A stretch of 64,000 bases of DNA from Nostoc punctiforme NIES-2108 (GCA_003326195.1 LXQE01000117.1:154773-218772); one strand, 5' to 3'. Positions 8,849-17,655 are shown, counted from the stretch's first letter. Notes: generated by a model not told the origin, from the letters alone. Translations and numbers: made by a program.

Positions 8849-9472
8849 ATGAGGTTTGTCTTAAGACGCCGCAAGTTGGGTCAATTGATGGTCTTCAGCA
8901 CAGTAGCGGCGACGATCGCTAATTTTGTAGAGAAAGCTGTAGCAGAAACTCAAGTCAAAAAAACTACTCCTATGCTGGCAACTTCCACTTCTGAAACTGT
9001 GAAGGTGACGCTACAAGTAAATGGAACACCACATAGTTTGCAAATTGAACCGCGTGTTACCTTACTTGATGCACTTCGGGAATACATAGGATTAATTGGT
9101 ACTAAAAAAGGTTGCGATCATGGTCAGTGTGGTGCTTGCACGGTGCTGGTTGATGGGCAACGGATTAATTCGTGCCTGACATTTGCAATTATGCACACTG
9201 ACGCAAAAATCACAACTATTGAAGGGTTGGAACAAGGAAACAATCTGCACCCGATGCAAGCCGCATTTCTGTCCCGCGATGCGTTTCAGTGCGGCTACTG
9301 CACGCCAGGACAGATTTGTTCGGCGGTGGGTTTAGTGAACGAGGGACACGCTAAGTCAGATGCCGACATTCGTGAACTAATGAGCGGCAATATCTGCCGT
9401 TGCGGTGCTTATCCAAATATCGTGGCTGCTGTCCGCGATGTCTTAGAGGGAAAAAAAGATGCAGCCGTTTAG
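8849..9472 (+). CDS. paoA: Aldehyde oxidoreductase, 2Fe-2S subunit (PaoA/YagT-like)
   Basis: The small iron-sulphur subunit of a periplasmic-type molybdenum aldehyde oxidoreductase. It has a twin-arginine-like leader (RRRKLGQLMVF with a hydrophobic stretch, residues 6-25). The plant-type cluster ligands are Cys89, 94, 97 and 109 and the second cluster uses Cys148, 151, 183 and 185 (CGYCTPGQ, CRCGAYP). Length 207 fits the family. The ATG at 8849 has GGAG 10-13 bases upstream. The gene overlaps paoB by 14 bases, so the three subunits are surely cotranscribed. Electrons pass from the Mo centre through these clusters to FAD. Confidence 0.93.
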   Translation: MRFVLRRRKLGQLMVFSTVAATIANFVEKAVAETQVKKTTPMLATSTSETVKVTLQVNGTPHSLQIEPRVTLLDALREYIGLIGTKKGCDHGQCGACTVLVDGQRINSCLTFAIMHTDAKITTIEGLEQGNNLHPMQAAFLSRDAFQCGYCTPGQICSAVGLVNEGHAKSDADIRELMSGNICRCGAYPNIVAAVRDVLEGKKDAAV

Positions 9473-10442
9473 CTATAAAAAAGCCGGACAAGCAGAGAAT
9501 GCCGTGGCTTTGGTGACTCCAGAAGTGCAAGCTGCTTACTTGGCAGGGGGTACAAGCTTAATTGATCTGATGAAGCTGAATGTACAAACGCCAAAACAGT
9601 TAGTTGACATTAACCCACTACCGCTAACCAAGATAGAAGTGCAGGGTAACGGTGTGCGGATTGGAGCAATGGCAAGCAATAGCGACGTTGCTTATAATCC
9701 GATCATTCGGGAGCGTTACCCAGTGCTGTCAGAGGCCTTGCTGTCTGGGGCATCACCGCAACTGCGAAACATGGCAACTGTGGGCGGAAATTTACTGCAA
9801 CGTACCCGCTGTTACTACTTCCGTGACACCGCCTTCCCCTGCAATAAGCGCGTTCCCGGTTCAGGTTGTCCAGCAATCGAGGGTTATAACCGCATTCATG
9901 CGATTTTTGGCGGTAGCGATCGCTGTATTGCCACCCATCCTTCTGATATGGCTGTGGCAATGATTGCACTTGATGCCGTTGTGCAAACACGCGGGCCGAG
10001 AGGAGAGCGCAGTATTCCGCTGGTAGATTTTCATCTCGTACCTGGCGAAACGCCAGAAAGGGAAACAGTTCTAGAACACGGAGAGTTAATTGTTGCTGTT
10101 GATTTACCTGCTTTAAACTTCGCAAGGCGATCGCACTATTTAAAAGTCCGTGATCGCGCCTCTTATGCCTTTGCGATGACATCGGTTGCGGCGGTATTAG
10201 ATATTCAAAATGGCATTATTCGCTCGGCACGCATTGCCCTTGGTGGCGTTGGCACAAAGCCCTGGCGCGCCTTTGAAGCGGAAAAAGTGCTTCTGAACAA
10301 GCCGGCAAACCAGGCAACATTTCAAGCAGCAGCGTCGGCTGCGATCGCCGGTGCTAAACCTCAAAAATACAACGGCTTTAAGGTCGAACTGGCTAAACGC
10401 ACAATAGTTAAGGCGCTGACAACGGTGGGAGGGATGGCATGA
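9459..10442 (+). CDS. paoB: Aldehyde oxidoreductase, FAD subunit (PaoB/YagS-like)
   Basis: A 327-residue FAD-binding subunit of the xanthine dehydrogenase family. The FAD contacts are AYLAGGTSLIDLMK (residues 27-40) and the ATVGGNLLQ motif (106-114). Cys118, 128, 137 and 156, within TRCYYF, FPCNK, GSGCPA and DRCIAT, fit the extra 4Fe-4S insertion known from E. coli PaoB, which ordinary xanthine dehydrogenases lack. The C-terminal CO-dehydrogenase flavoprotein domain starts near residue 215. It overlaps paoA by 14 bases and paoC by 4 bases. Confidence 0.93.
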   Translation: MQPFSYKKAGQAENAVALVTPEVQAAYLAGGTSLIDLMKLNVQTPKQLVDINPLPLTKIEVQGNGVRIGAMASNSDVAYNPIIRERYPVLSEALLSGASPQLRNMATVGGNLLQRTRCYYFRDTAFPCNKRVPGSGCPAIEGYNRIHAIFGGSDRCIATHPSDMAVAMIALDAVVQTRGPRGERSIPLVDFHLVPGETPERETVLEHGELIVAVDLPALNFARRSHYLKVRDRASYAFAMTSVAAVLDIQNGIIRSARIALGGVGTKPWRAFEAEKVLLNKPANQATFQAAASAAIAGAKPQKYNGFKVELAKRTIVKALTTVGGMA

Positions 10443-12652
10443 ATACTGGGGATAAAAATATAGTTGTCGGCAAACCGTTAAATCGAGTTGATGGACGGCT
10501 CAAGGTAACTGGCGGCGCCCGCTATGCGGCTGAGTTTCCGGTAGCAAAAATGACTTATGGCGTGACAATTCAAAGTGCGATCGCCAAAGGTAAAATTGCC
10601 CAAATCGATACCAAGGCGGCGGAACAAGTACCGGGTGTATTAGCAGTAATTACCCACCTCAACGCGCCCAAAGCTTCTGGAGAAAAGGGCGGTGGGCCCA
10701 AGGTGCAAGTCCTGCAAGATAACGTTATCCTGTATAGCGGACAGCATATTGGTGTCGTCGTTGCCGATACCTTTGAACGAGCGATGTATGCTGCTTCCCT
10801 CGTACAAGTTCGGTATGACGAAGAGAAACCAACCATTAATATGCGGGACAATCTCACTAAGGCATACTTACCTAAAGGTAAAATCCCTAGAGAGGAACCG
10901 CCCGATTTAGCCCACGGCAATGTCAACCAGGGACTAGCGGCGGCGGCTGTCCGCGTCGAACAAACCTATACTACCCCAGTAGAAAATCACAATCCGATGG
11001 AGCCTCATGCCACAACAGCAGTTTGGCAAGGCGATGAACTGCTGCTGTATGATGCAACTCAGGGAATTTTTTCGACTCAAAAAAAAGTTGCGGAGGTATT
11101 GGGAATTGAGCCTGAGAAAGTCCGCATTATGTCTTACTTTGTGGGCGGTGGCTTCGGCTGCAAAGGGTCGGCTTGGTCGCACGTACCACTAGCGGCGATC
11201 GCCGCAAAGCAAGTTAATCGCCCAGTGAAATTAGTTCTGGGACGGATACAGATGTATGGGCCTGTGGGCTTTCGACCGGAGACAATTCAACAGGTTTCTC
11301 TCGGTGCAACCCGCGATGGTAAATTGACTGCTTTGCGACACGCCGGCACTTCTCAGACTTCAACTTTCGATGAATTTATCGAACCTGTTGGTAAAAGCGC
11401 CCGGATGATTTACGCTTGTCCGCATATCGAAACCAGCCACCGTCTGGTTCAGCTCGATCAAGGAACACCAACCTATATGCGGGCCCCTGGCGAAGCTTCT
11501 GGGTCGTTTGCCTTAGAATCGGCAATGGACGAACTAGCTTATGCGCTCAACATCGATCCGGTGGAGTTGCGTCTGCGTAACTATGCTGAAGTCGATCCTA
11601 GCAAAGGACTGCCTTGGTCAAGCAAGTCACTCAGAGAGTGTTACAAATTGGGGGCAGAAAAGTTTGGCTGGCAAAAGCGCAATCCTCAGCCCCGTTCAAT
11701 GCGAGACGGGAATTATTTGATTGGTTGGGGTATGGCGACAGCTACTTATCCTACCAACCGTTCTCCAGCATCAGCGATCGCTCAAATTATGGCAGATGGT
11801 ACAGCCGTTGTGCAGAGTGGTTCCCAAGATATTGGCACGGGAACTTATACTGTGATGACTCAAGTTGCAGCTGAGGCACTCGGTTTACCAGTTAACAAAG
11901 TTCGGTTTGAGCTAGGCGATACCAAGATGCCACAAACCCCCGTTTCTGGTGGTTCCCAAACCGCCGCCAGTGTCAGTTCAGCCGTACATTTAGCGGGAAA
12001 TCAAGCACGCAGTCAGCTTTTGCAACTAGCACTTGCCGATCAAAAATCGCCCCTTTATAGTTCAAAAGCTGAGGATGTGATTGCCGAAAATGGCAGCTTT
12101 TTCTTAAAAAATAAATCTTCCGCCAGCGAAACTTATCAGGCAATCTTGGCACGACATGGAAAGAAAATGATCGAAGCGCGTGCAGATGCCAAACCTGGAG
12201 ATGAACAAAAGAAGTTCTCAATGCACTCATTTGGAGCGCAGTTTGCCGAAGTGCGCGTTGAGCCTGATTTGGGTGAAGTGCGAGTAACGCGCTGGGTGGG
12301 AACTTTTGGCGTGGGACGCATCCTCAACGCTAAAACAGCCAACAGTCAATTGATCGGTGGGATTGTTTATGGCATCGGTATGGCGTTAATGGAACATACG
12401 CTAACAGACCCGAACCGAGGACGCATTGTCAACCACGATTTAGCTGAATATCACGTACCAGTGAATGCAGACGTTCCTGATATTGAGGTGTTGTTTGTCG
12501 ATGAAGACGATCCACATATCAACCCACTCGGTGTCAAAGGAATTGGTGAAATTGGCATTACCGGAGCTGCGGCAGCGATCGCTAATGCTGTCTATCATGC
12601 CACAGGTAAGCGCATCCGCGATTTGCCAATTACATTAGACAAGTTGCTGTAG
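10439..12652 (+). CDS. paoC: Aldehyde oxidoreductase, molybdenum cofactor subunit (PaoC/YagR-like)
   Basis: The 737-residue catalytic subunit binds a molybdopterin cofactor and hydroxylates aldehydes to acids. Visible motifs are the N-terminal GGARYAAEFP, the cofactor loop GGGFGCKGS (residues 236-244), YMRAPGEASG, GSQDIGTGTYT and the C-terminal KGIGEIGITGAAAAI, where Glu704 is the expected catalytic base. Its start overlaps the paoB stop (ATGA). With the Tat-type leader on PaoA, the heterotrimer is probably exported already folded. E. coli PaoABC also requires a MocA/PaoD partner; no such gene is adjacent here. Confidence 0.93.
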   Translation: MNTGDKNIVVGKPLNRVDGRLKVTGGARYAAEFPVAKMTYGVTIQSAIAKGKIAQIDTKAAEQVPGVLAVITHLNAPKASGEKGGGPKVQVLQDNVILYSGQHIGVVVADTFERAMYAASLVQVRYDEEKPTINMRDNLTKAYLPKGKIPREEPPDLAHGNVNQGLAAAAVRVEQTYTTPVENHNPMEPHATTAVWQGDELLLYDATQGIFSTQKKVAEVLGIEPEKVRIMSYFVGGGFGCKGSAWSHVPLAAIAAKQVNRPVKLVLGRIQMYGPVGFRPETIQQVSLGATRDGKLTALRHAGTSQTSTFDEFIEPVGKSARMIYACPHIETSHRLVQLDQGTPTYMRAPGEASGSFALESAMDELAYALNIDPVELRLRNYAEVDPSKGLPWSSKSLRECYKLGAEKFGWQKRNPQPRSMRDGNYLIGWGMATATYPTNRSPASAIAQIMADGTAVVQSGSQDIGTGTYTVMTQVAAEALGLPVNKVRFELGDTKMPQTPVSGGSQTAASVSSAVHLAGNQARSQLLQLALADQKSPLYSSKAEDVIAENGSFFLKNKSSASETYQAILARHGKKMIEARADAKPGDEQKKFSMHSFGAQFAEVRVEPDLGEVRVTRWVGTFGVGRILNAKTANSQLIGGIVYGIGMALMEHTLTDPNRGRIVNHDLAEYHVPVNADVPDIEVLFVDEDDPHINPLGVKGIGEIGITGAAAAIANAVYHATGKRIRDLPITLDKLL

Positions 12653-12822
12653 ATATGGCGATCGCTAATTTTCAACTCAATCAAGTTGATTAACTTGCGA
12701 TCGCATTGTCGGTCGATACAATCACATTATCGGTAGAATCACTTTTTAACTCTGTTTGCTGTAAGCCACTTTGTAGCAATGTACTATAAATTGATAGAGC
12801 TTAAATTAGGATTACTACAGAC

Positions 12823-13188
12823 ATGGATTTATCTGTGCTGGCTTTGCAAACAGTGAATATAGTACTTTATGCACTTGATAAAGCTACAGGTGGTGCTTTA
12901 GAGAAAGCTGGAACAGATGTCTTAGATTTCTTGAAAGCAAGATTTCAAGGGAGACTTCAGCTTGAAAAGGCTAAACAAGAACCAAAGCTTTTAGAAGCTG
13001 CGCTTGTGAGTGAAGCTGAATCTGACAAGACATTTCAAGAGGATTTAGAGAGACTAGTTACTCAGTACCAGCAGATACAGAATAGCTCTAATGTATCTCA
13101 GAATACTCAATCAGGTGTAAACCTCAACGTTAATAACAATCCTGGTACAGTTATAGGTCAACAAATAGGTCGGCAACTTTTTCGTTAA
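12823..13188 (+). CDS. Small helical protein with N/Q/S-rich C-terminal tail
   Basis: I do not recognise an assigned family. Residues 1-85 are helical, with a hydrophobic N-terminus (LSVLALQTVNIVLYAL), a glycine turn (ATGGALEKAG), LDFLKARFQGR and an acidic helix (FQEDLERLVTQYQQ). Residues 86-121 change to a polar tail rich in Asn, Gln, Ser and Val that ends NNPGTVIGQQIGRQLF. This build, a helical domain plus a short Gly/Asn/Gln motif, resembles cyanobacterial small effector-like proteins with amyloid-type signalling tails (Bell/RHIM-like); that is an inference. The next gene follows in the +1 frame, and its frame is open almost back to this stop. Confidence 0.65.
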   Translation: MDLSVLALQTVNIVLYALDKATGGALEKAGTDVLDFLKARFQGRLQLEKAKQEPKLLEAALVSEAESDKTFQEDLERLVTQYQQIQNSSNVSQNTQSGVNLNVNNNPGTVIGQQIGRQLFR

Positions 13189-13306
13189 TCAGTTTTACTT
13201 TGACCTACAAAGTTCAGACCTGGAAGACAATAGAAACTTACTTAAGAAGTTCTGCAACTACGTTAAAGTAGTCGTATTTCTGATCGGCTCTCTAGTTTTC
13301 TGGGTT
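13169..13306 (+). other. Open upstream extension of the coiled-coil gene, without ATG or GTG
   Basis: The frame of the gene at 13307 stays open back to a TAG at 13166-13168. Its translation includes DLEDNRNLLKKF and then a strong membrane helix, VVVFLIGSLVFWVLFGW, which the TTG start at 13307 would cut in half. There is no ATG, GTG or TTG before 13307. The upstream gene ends as CTT TTT CGT TAA; a +1 slip of the Phe codon TTT to TTC would enter this frame. Confidence 0.5.
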
Positions 13307-14704
13307 TTGTTTGGTTGGTTGGCTGACTATTCTTTTCCTTTTGGTCAAGCCTTAGAGTTATTGCTTGCTTGTTTCAAAGGTACTATTTCAGCAAAGGTTA
13401 ACAGTTTACAACAAAAGTTACAAAAAACAGATATATTATCTCAACCCGATAATCAACAGCAAGTTCAAAAGCTGAATAAGTTAGAATCTCAAGCTTGGCT
13501 TTACGAAGGTATCTTAGAACGTTTTGGTGAAAATCCTACTGCAAATCCTGAAAAAATAGCAAGGACACTTGAGGCATTAGAGTATAAACGAAGCGAAATT
13601 ATTCAAGAATTAGAACCTAGAAAACCTAAGAGATACCAAGTTTTTGCAAGTATAGAGAATTTTGTTCGTTCTCTTTTAGCTAGTCAGGCTGAAAAAGATT
13701 ATGAACGACTCGATAAAATTGTAACTAATCTAGTTATTTTTGCAAGAAGCAAGCAACCCTCAGAATTTATTCTTTCAGAAGTAATTGAAAGAATAGCTGT
13801 AGAAATAGCACAAAATGCTAATCAGATTAGTCCATATCGTCTTCGTCTTGCTTATAAAATTGATGATTTAATCAAGGTTTTATCAGCAAAGCTGGTTTTA
13901 GGATCTGACAGGTCTAGAACTGATAGTAGTTATCAAGCACTCGTTAACGAATTACGTTCTCGAATCAATCTTTTATCTGAGCAATTTAACAGTTTACTTA
14001 GAAGTAGACAAGAGAATACTAATGAGTTAAGTAAGCGTATACAGGAAATTTCTAATCTTACTAAAAATATCTCTGCTCTACATAAAGCTATATCTGAACG
14101 TGATGCTGATATAGCTGTTTTACGAAAGAATACCCAAGATTTAACAGAGTCATCTCAAAAAAAACAAGCTCAAATAGATAGCTTGCAAGATTCAATATCT
14201 AATTTACAAAAAGATATTCAGAATTCAAAAGAGATTGATCGACAAAAACAAGCTCAAGTTAGTAACTTACAAAATCAATTGTCTCAACTGAATCAACAGA
14301 AATCAGATTTACAGAAAAGAATTCAAGATATCAGTGATTATGCCCGAAGCAACGAATCTGACGTTAAGAATTTACAACGCGAAAAGTCTCAATTGAATTC
14401 TCAGAAATCAGAGTTGCAACTACAATACCAGACACTATCTAAAGCCTATCAGCAGCAACAAAATGAAATAGCTAGCTTAAGGGAAAAAATAAAAAATCTT
14501 TCCCAGACTAATCGAGCGCAATCTATTAGTCCCGCCGAGAAAACAGCACAACCATCTGTTAAACGAGTTGCGACCAATAAAACAGTTTCAGTAAAAGAAT
14601 ATCAGAATATTTCTAATCAAAGTGATTATATATATATTGATGCCTATTATCGAGAAGATGGAACCCCTGTAAGGGCACACTACAGAAGAAAACCTAATAG
14701 ATAA
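13307..14704 (+). CDS. Long coiled-coil protein, probably membrane anchored
   Basis: The 465-residue product has a mostly polar, helical first half (about 20-210) and a long coiled coil from about 205 to 400, with runs such as LQKDIQNSKEID, LSQLNQQKSDLQKRI and KSQLNSQKSELQ. The tail ends YYREDGTPVRAHYRRKPN, a short motif like those found at the ends of many cyanobacterial proteins (YxRxDGTxV..H.R). Only the second half of a membrane helix is included if translation begins at TTG 13307; the rest lies in the open frame upstream. The function is unknown; a scaffold or a partner of the small helical protein is possible. Confidence 0.7.
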   Translation: MFGWLADYSFPFGQALELLLACFKGTISAKVNSLQQKLQKTDILSQPDNQQQVQKLNKLESQAWLYEGILERFGENPTANPEKIARTLEALEYKRSEIIQELEPRKPKRYQVFASIENFVRSLLASQAEKDYERLDKIVTNLVIFARSKQPSEFILSEVIERIAVEIAQNANQISPYRLRLAYKIDDLIKVLSAKLVLGSDRSRTDSSYQALVNELRSRINLLSEQFNSLLRSRQENTNELSKRIQEISNLTKNISALHKAISERDADIAVLRKNTQDLTESSQKKQAQIDSLQDSISNLQKDIQNSKEIDRQKQAQVSNLQNQLSQLNQQKSDLQKRIQDISDYARSNESDVKNLQREKSQLNSQKSELQLQYQTLSKAYQQQQNEIASLREKIKNLSQTNRAQSISPAEKTAQPSVKRVATNKTVSVKEYQNISNQSDYIYIDAYYREDGTPVRAHYRRKPNR

Positions 14705-15004
14705 ATGTTCTGATTATCCTGGTCATTATACCAAAGTATACGCTCGGCTACAGAACAGCGCGATCGCATCTCTCATCAACTGCAACGCCGAAACGATGAA
14801 AGCTCAATCACACGATTAGCGATCGCAACATAGTATGAGCAAGAAGTTCATACGCGGCAATGATACCCTGTGTCAATACACTTGTAGAGACGCGATTTAT
14901 CGCGTCTTGAAATACCAATCAGTAGAAGACTCAGGACTGATGACTAGTCAAGTAAAATTTGGTACTCTTAGCTCGGAATCACTGTAATTACGTCCGCGAC
15001 CGAG
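14705..15004. other. Intergenic region with a GACGCGA hairpin
   Basis: No gene is supported. A hairpin with 8-bp arms (AGACGCGA at 14888-14895, complement at 14900-14907) lies here and is similar to the one at 6449-6474. Two HIP1-like octamers lie at about 14761 and 14820. Confidence 0.5.
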
Positions 15005-15934
15005 ATGAGTAGTCCAACAGCCCGATCCTACGCTTTCTTATCGATTGCAGCAGCAATCATCACTATTGCCCTAAAATTTGGCGCTTACCAGCTAACCGGG
15101 TCAGTAGGTTTGCTTTCAGATGCTATTGAATCAATTGTAAATCTCCTAGCTGCATTGGTTGCTCTATGGGCATTGACCTATGCTGAGAAACCAGCCGATG
15201 CCGAACACGCCTTTGGACATTCTAAAGCCGAATACTTCTCCAGTGGTGCAGAAGGTGCGTTGATTATAGTGGCAGCCATTAGCATTGCTGTTGAAGCTTG
15301 GGGACGCTTGTTGCATCCAGAACCATTAACACAACTAGGATTGGGGTTGGTACTCTCCCTATTTGCAACCGCAATCAACGGTGTTGTTGCCTTTATCTTG
15401 CTACGGGCAGGGCGACGGTTGCGTTCCATTACACTCAGGGCTGATGCTCACCATCTGTTTACCGATGTAGTAACTTCGGGTGGTGTAGTAGTTGGAATCT
15501 TACTCGTCAAACTAACAGGCACTCTCGTACTCGATCCAATTGTCGCGCTGATAGTAGCAGCAAATATTACTTGGACAGGATTTCGTTTGCTGCGGGAAAC
15601 CAGTAGCGCCTTACTGGATGCAGCTTTGCCTAAAAAAGAAATTGACGCAATTAAGAGCATCCTTAACGAGTACAAACATCAGGACATCCAGTTTCATGCC
15701 TTGCGAACCCGCACTGCTGGAACCCGCCGCTTTGTTTCCTTTCATGTTCTTGTACCTGGATCTTGGACAGTGCAACAAGGACATGATTTGTGCGAGGCAA
15801 TAGAGCTTGCTATTCTTCGGGTGCTACCTTCAACCCACGTTACAACTCACCTGGAACCTGTAGAAGATCCAGTTTCTTGGGAAGATTTGGAGTTGGAGCG
15901 TTCGAGCAATCAGCAAATGCAAGATATGAAATAG
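15005..15934 (+). CDS. Cation diffusion facilitator (CDF) metal efflux transporter
   Basis: A 309-residue CDF protein with about five to six membrane helices in residues 8-205. Metal-site regions are [11 protein letters not shown] (Asp in helix 2), [14 protein letters not shown] in the loop after helix 2, and the helix-5 motif [13 protein letters not shown]. The soluble C-terminal domain (210-300) has the family pattern [20 protein letters not shown] and [16 protein letters not shown]. Such transporters export Zn, Fe, Co or Cd using proton exchange. Specificity cannot be read safely. A lone gene without visible metal regulator. Confidence 0.93.
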   Translation: MSSPTARSYAFLSIAAAIITIALKFGAYQLTGSVGLLSDAIESIVNLLAALVALWALTYAEKPADAEHAFGHSKAEYFSSGAEGALIIVAAISIAVEAWGRLLHPEPLTQLGLGLVLSLFATAINGVVAFILLRAGRRLRSITLRADAHHLFTDVVTSGGVVVGILLVKLTGTLVLDPIVALIVAANITWTGFRLLRETSSALLDAALPKKEIDAIKSILNEYKHQDIQFHALRTRTAGTRRFVSFHVLVPGSWTVQQGHDLCEAIELAILRVLPSTHVTTHLEPVEDPVSWEDLELERSSNQQMQDMK

Positions 15935-16089
15935 AGATTAATTGCTGCCGTTGCAGTTTTCAGGAATTGGGCAATTAGGAGCCAGAAGGCAGGGGAGCAG
16001 GAGAGAAGTTGCAGTAAGTTTTTCCCCCTTGCCCCTCTGCCCCTCCGACTTTCTCGATCAATTTGATTAACTTGCGATCGCTTCCAGGG

Positions 16090-16211
16090 CAATACAGTTC
16101 AGTTAAGCAATTTTTTCCTTCTCTTTCTTCTCTCTGTGTCCTCTGCGCCTTGGCGGTTCGTTAAAAAACTGACTTGGATAACAGAGTTTTAGCCTTAACT
16201 GAACCGTATTG
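16090..16211. repeat. MITE-like element, copy 2 (122 bp)
   Basis: Ends are CAATACAGTTCAGTTAAG and CTTAACTGAACCGTATTG, inverted repeats with 17 of 18 matches. The interior is nearly identical to copy 1 at 8318-8482 but lacks the 43-base insertion. A left-end-like remnant (CAATACAGTTGAGTTAAAT) also lies at about 18742. This is a compact, non-coding mobile-type unit. Confidence 0.88.
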
Positions 16212-16226
16212 GCTTCTAAGAGGCGG

Positions 16227-16637
16227 TTACGCCATCGCAACTTGCTTTTTCCGGGAAGGACGCTTGCGGTCTGATTTTTTCTTCAATCCCACAGCTTGGG
16301 CTTGATCGCTATCTGAACCATATTGCCCGCGTACAACTTCTTTCATCGCTAATACGGCATTATGAAATTCCCACTCTGCTAATCGCGCAGCATCAGCAGC
16401 AGCACGGTATAAAGCTAGTTTCTCGGTTTCAGTTTGTTGAGAAATCAACATTGCCTGATAAGCTTCCTGTAAATTAGCAGATGAGGCATCAGCACGAGTT
16501 GTGTTGTAATTGCTGACGGTTTGCAAACCGTGGAATGAGTCAATATCTTGACTAATCAGTTGAGGGCGCAAGCGGTTTGTTGTATTTTGGGGAGGCATAC
16601 ATTCATACTTAATAAGTTGTACATTTAATGTACCCAT
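16227..16637 (-). CDS. Conserved hypothetical protein, up to 136 aa
   Basis: The protein is soluble and largely helical in the middle (LQEAYQAMLISQQTETEKLALYRAAADAARLAEWEFHNAVL, in pieces: AYQAMLISQQ, AADAARLAEWEFHNAV) and ends in a very basic tail (KKKSDRKRPSRKK), which could bind nucleic acid. I do not recognise a family. Two starts are possible: ATG at 16637 or ATG at 16598 (MPPQNTTN); neither has a good ribosome-binding sequence. A near-perfect palindrome GTACATTTAATGTAC lies at about 16619-16633, just inside the longer version, and could be an operator if the shorter start is used. Confidence 0.6.
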   Translation of the reverse strand: MGTLNVQLIKYECMPPQNTTNRLRPQLISQDIDSFHGLQTVSNYNTTRADASSANLQEAYQAMLISQQTETEKLALYRAAADAARLAEWEFHNAVLAMKEVVRGQYGSDSDQAQAVGLKKKSDRKRPSRKKQVAMA

Positions 16638-16706
16638 TACAACAAAAAAATTATCAGTAAGATGAAGTTTTCAGATAGGGCAAGGTTAGAAAGGATAGTT
16701 TAAGAT

Positions 16707-16895
16707 AACAGGTCGATGTATTGGCATAACAGACCGATGTATTAACATAACAGGTCGATGTATTGGCATAACAAACCGATGTATTAACATAACAGGTCGA
16801 TGCATTGGCATAACAGACCGATGTATTGGCATAACAGGTCGATGCATTGGCATAACAGGTCGATGCATTAATATTGCAGACCGATGCAATTACAA
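16707..16895. repeat. Tandem array of nine 21-bp units
   Basis: Nine exact-length units of the type AACAGGTCGATGTATTGGCAT. The variable four bases alternate mostly between GGTC and GACC, which are complementary, so neighbouring units can pair as hairpins with a 42-base super-period. The length is a multiple of three, so several frames stay open and give artificial ORFs. The array lies upstream of the gene at 17040. Confidence 0.95.
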
Positions 16896-17039
16896 AACTG
16901 TAAGACGACACTAAAAACCATGAGGAGCATTAAAATTTCTAACACTCTAAAGCTGAAGTATCACTAGTGGGAATACAATCAGAAAATGATGCAGTTTTGT
17001 TAGTAAAGACTGCACTAGAAATTAGTGGAGGTTAAAGCA

Positions 17040-17417
17040 ATGGATGGGCGCGATCGGTACTTACGAATCGCTCTGGTTCTTTTTGGCATAGCTTTTCTAC
17101 TTATTTATCCGCTAACTCAGGTCTGGGCATCAGGCTGGTTATGGCAACCAGGTCAGCACGAATACGAACAGATGATTATTGGTGTTTATGCGACGCTTGG
17201 TGTCTTTTTGCTGTTAGCTTCAAGACAACCAGAAGCTCACCTCAGTTTAATCTGGTTCACCGTCATATCAAGTGCAGTTCACGGGCTGATCATGGCGGTA
17301 CATGCAGTAATTGACCCTGTTGAACAGGGACACCTGTTTGGTGATGTTCCAGCATTGTTCTTGGTAGCAATTGTCCTTGGCTTTTTAGCGCCCCGCAAAG
17401 TAGTGTCAAGTACATGA
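17040..17417 (+). CDS. Small four-helix membrane protein (DUF6632-like)
   Basis: The start is ATG 17040, with GTGGAGG about 8 bases upstream; a GTG five codons earlier is less likely. The 125-residue product has about four hydrophobic helices: IALVLFGIAFLLIYPL, MIIGVYATLGVFLLLA, LIWFTVISSAVHGLIMAVHA and LFLVAIVLGFLAP. Conserved-looking polar points are HEYEQM and HAVIDP. It matches the pattern of small bacterial DUF6632 proteins, of unknown function. It is flanked on both sides by related 21-bp tandem repeats. Confidence 0.7.
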   Translation: MDGRDRYLRIALVLFGIAFLLIYPLTQVWASGWLWQPGQHEYEQMIIGVYATLGVFLLLASRQPEAHLSLIWFTVISSAVHGLIMAVHAVIDPVEQGHLFGDVPALFLVAIVLGFLAPRKVVSST

Positions 17418-17592
17418 ACGGGCGTAGAATATTTTTGTATTTCCCACAATTAAAGAGATAGGCAGCTACCTATCTATACTAAATAACCCCGATTTCTCAC
17501 CACATCTCTCAAAGCCTGCGCTTGTGCAGGGGAGCAGGGGAGCAGCACTTCTCTACGAGACGCTGCGCGAACGGCTATGCTCAGTGACCATT

Positions 17593-17655
17593 GACTTGCA
17601 TTAGGAATACATCGACTTGTATTAAGAATGCATCGGCTTGCATTGTGAATGCATC
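17593..17655. repeat. Three 21-bp tandem units related to the 16707-16895 array
   Basis: Units of the type GACTTGCATTAGGAATACATC. Read on the opposite strand they begin GATGCATT/GATGTATT, as in the array on the other side of the gene at 17040, so the two arrays are in inverted orientation. Immediately before them (about 17550-17580) lies a CTACGAGACGCTGCGCGAACG-type short repeat. Confidence 0.85.

Noticed and set aside
9652..12342. Several ORFs opposite to or out of frame with paoB and paoC
   Set aside because: They overlap strongly supported aldehyde oxidoreductase genes and show no family features.
16654..16911. Two minus-strand ORFs rich in Cys, Tyr and Asn
   Set aside because: They are translations of the 21-bp tandem array, with no other domain.
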